A DNA stretch of 5,674 bases. Source: Thermoanaerobaculaceae bacterium (GTDB taxonomy: Bacteria; Acidobacteriota; Thermoanaerobaculia; Thermoanaerobaculales; Thermoanaerobaculaceae). Below, piece after piece: positions 4,426-5,674 of this stretch (the stretch's first letter is position 1; each line of letters starts with the position of its first letter). The stretch is taken from the NCBI GenBank assembly GCA_022865555.1, contig JALHTD010000249.1, positions 1 through 5,674 on the forward strand. Direction: 5' to 3'. The position numbers and the translations under genes are program-made. The notes below the pieces were generated by a model. It was not told where the DNA came from. It worked only from the letters and a program-made list of their open reading frames with translations, and searched no databases.

Positions 4426-5451
4426 TTAGCGGGCGAGCCTCTCCACCAACGGGATCGCCTGGTCCATCGTCATCCCGTCCTTCACGGTCAGAGTGCGGCG
4501 CCGGCTCCAGCCGGTGTCGGTGGCGGTGACGTACTCCACCGTGTTGCCGACCACCCGGTAGACCACGGGGTTGAGATCGGCTCCCAGCACGACGCGCACG
4601 GCTTCCATGCTGAGTTCGTCGGTCATTGCGAACGCCTTCCTCACGCCGAAGATCGGCATGTGGCGGCGCCGCTGCGCGATCACGGTGATCCCCTTGGGAT
4701 CGGTGGTTGCTCCCGTGTCGAGTGCGAACTGCACCTCGAGCAACTGGAACAGGCAGATCCGCTGCGAGCCATACAGCAGGAAAGCGCGGTCCCGAGGAGC
4801 CTGGTCGCCGAACACCGGATGCTCGAGCACGGCGGGGGGAACCGGTACAGTACACGCGAGTCCTATTGAAGCGAAGGTTTCCAGGTTCTGCGTGACAAGA
4901 GCGTCAGGGTCATCGACATCGGCGCTGAGCCGGAGCAAGGCGTAGCTGCCGCGCCCCCGCTCGGTCCCCTCCCACCACACCACATGCACGAAGCTGTCAC
5001 GGATCACCGTACCCTTGCCCGGGTCGTCGGGCGCGTTCGCGTCGGGGACCGTCGTTCCCACCTCGTTGAGCTGGATGGTCGGGTTGCGGGGGTGCGCCGA
5101 GAGGTCCTGGGTCAGGCGCTCGACTCGCTGCCAGTTGCCGTCGCGCCAGACGGCCAGCATGATCTCCGAGGCGTCCTGCGACCAGTTGCGCTGCCAGACC
5201 ACCACCACCTTGCCGGTGAGTTCGTCGGCCGCGACCTGGATCTGGGTGTCGGATGTGCCGTAGAGCGCCAGCGGGAACGGAACCACGGAGCGCATGACCA
5301 CTGCGCCGTCCCTCACCCCTGTGAGCACGAGGCCCTCCGGGGCCGCACTGGCCTTCCACAGCACGCCGCTGCGGTCCAGGAAGTACGGGTTCGCCGCCAC
5401 GGCCGCGGTGGCGGCCAGGAGGAAAGCGAGGGTCAGGAAGGTCCGTCGCAT
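4426..5451 (-). CDS. Secreted protein of unknown function, beta-rich
   Basis: The product has 341 residues and I do not recognise the family. Residues 1-20 are a clear Sec signal peptide: RR at 2-3, a hydrophobic core FLTLAFLLAATAAV, and cleavage after AVA or VAA just before NPYFLD. The mature part (about 320 residues) is rich in alternating hydrophobic strands with aromatic residues, e.g. GKVVVVWQRN (80-89), EIMLAVWRDGNWQRVERLT (96-114) and FVHVVWWEG (154-162), a pattern seen in sialidase-like beta-propellers; this is inference only. Two cysteines (200, 233) could form a disulfide. There is no lipobox, membrane anchor or catalytic motif. GAGGGG lies 6-11 nt upstream of the ATG and supports the start. 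The gene follows the upstream TPR-like gene by 7 nt (same operon) and ends 22 nt before a strong terminator. It probably acts in the periplasm or outside the cell. Confidence 0.88.
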   Translation of the reverse strand: MRRTFLTLAFLLAATAAVAANPYFLDRSGVLWKASAAPEGLVLTGVRDGAVVMRSVVPFPLALYGTSDTQIQVAADELTGKVVVVWQRNWSQDASEIMLAVWRDGNWQRVERLTQDLSAHPRNPTIQLNEVGTTVPDANAPDDPGKGTVIRDSFVHVVWWEGTERGRGSYALLRLSADVDDPDALVTQNLETFASIGLACTVPVPPAVLEHPVFGDQAPRDRAFLLYGSQRICLFQLLEVQFALDTGATTDPKGITVIAQRRRHMPIFGVRKAFAMTDELSMEAVRVVLGADLNPVVYRVVGNTVEYVTATDTGWSRRRTLTVKDGMTMDQAIPLVERLAR

Positions 5452-5458
5452 GGTCCCC

Positions 5459-5674
5459 TCACGCTTTCAGGTTGATCACCTCGCGCACGTTGAAGGCGCG
5501 AAGGAACGACTTCATGCCCCGGAAGTCGGGGTAGTACGCCGACAGCGACTGCAGGTAGCCGTCGGTCGCCGCCTCGTCCTCGGCGTCCATCGCGGCGTCG
5601 GCCAGGAGCATCAGGGTGTTGCGCTCCACCGTCGGATGGCTGAACTCGCGGGACAGGGCGAGGGCCTTCTCACC
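5459..5674 (-). CDS. C-terminal end of a TPR-like protein (partial)
   Basis: The frame is open from the right edge to TGA at 5461-5459, giving 71 residues. The pattern LMLLADAAMDAEDEAA followed by YLQSLSAYYPDF fits a tetratricopeptide-type helix pair (small residues at the A positions, and a closing Tyr-Pro-Asp), after which the chain ends in a short helix and NLKA. The start and the rest of the protein are outside the window. It is followed after 7 nt by the secreted-protein gene, whose ribosome binding site overlaps its stop region, so the two are surely cotranscribed. The function is unknown; a periplasmic or envelope scaffold role would fit its partner. Confidence 0.75.
   Translation of the reverse strand, partial: GEKALALSREFSHPTVERNTLMLLADAAMDAEDEAATDGYLQSLSAYYPDFRGMKSFLRAFNVREVINLKA

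Noticed and set aside
4215..4429. Short open frames (63-68 codons) inside the repeat region on both strands
   Set aside because: Their peptides are translations of the palindromic repeats, with no ribosome binding site and no similarity outside the repeats.
3833..4855. Minus-strand open frame spanning the end of the J gene, the repeats and part of the secreted-protein gene
   Set aside because: It crosses two real genes in a wrong frame as well as the palindromic repeats; the repeated CVGRDRRARIP-type peptides are just translated repeat copies.

Overview
The window is GC-rich DNA (visibly about 65-70% GC in the coding parts) from a bacterium with a Hanks-type (eukaryotic-like) Ser/Thr kinase fused to a long helical-repeat domain, Sec-secreted proteins and REP-like palindromic repeats. 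That mix would suit an Acidobacteriota- or Myxococcota-like lineage, but nothing here fixes the taxonomy and this is only an impression. No rRNA, tRNA, CRISPR array, insertion sequence or transposase gene was seen.

Layout. (1) Positions 1-510, minus strand: 5' part of a gene for a small P-loop ATPase/kinase of the NadR-like AAA_28 type, starting at a GTG that overlaps the stop of the next gene by 4 nt. The last ~120 nt no longer look like this family. On the plus strand they encode instead a recognisable piece of a GlcD/D-lactate dehydrogenase FAD oxidase C-terminus, so a junction lies near position 103-126. (2) Positions 507-3002, minus strand: an 831-residue membrane-anchored Ser/Thr protein kinase with two N-terminal membrane segments, a long alpha-solenoid with a striking exact 13-residue period, and the kinase domain at the C-terminus. 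It is translationally coupled to the P-loop gene. (3) Positions 3003-3231: divergent intergenic region with a heat-shock-like (sigma-32-type) or sigma-70-type promoter facing right and a possible leaderless-type -10 facing left. (4) Positions 3232-4218, plus strand: a DnaJ/CbpA-like Hsp40 with J domain, G/F linker and a halved zinc finger. (5) Positions 4219-4425: a convergent intergenic region filled by four related palindromic repeats in mixed orientation (BIME/REP-like), one of which forms the probable terminator of the gene on the right. (6) Positions 4426-5451, minus strand: a secreted protein of unknown function, preceded 7 nt upstream by the 3' end (5459-5674) of a TPR-like protein gene in the same probable operon.

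Functional reading: the kinase and P-loop protein form a coupled pair likely used in signalling at the inner face of the membrane. The J protein is probably stress-induced and transcribed away from them. The two genes on the right form a separate envelope or secretion-related operon of unknown role. The most unusual points are the 13-residue solenoid fused to a C-terminal kinase, the two-motif zinc centre of the J protein, the palindromic repeat cluster and the chimeric left edge.
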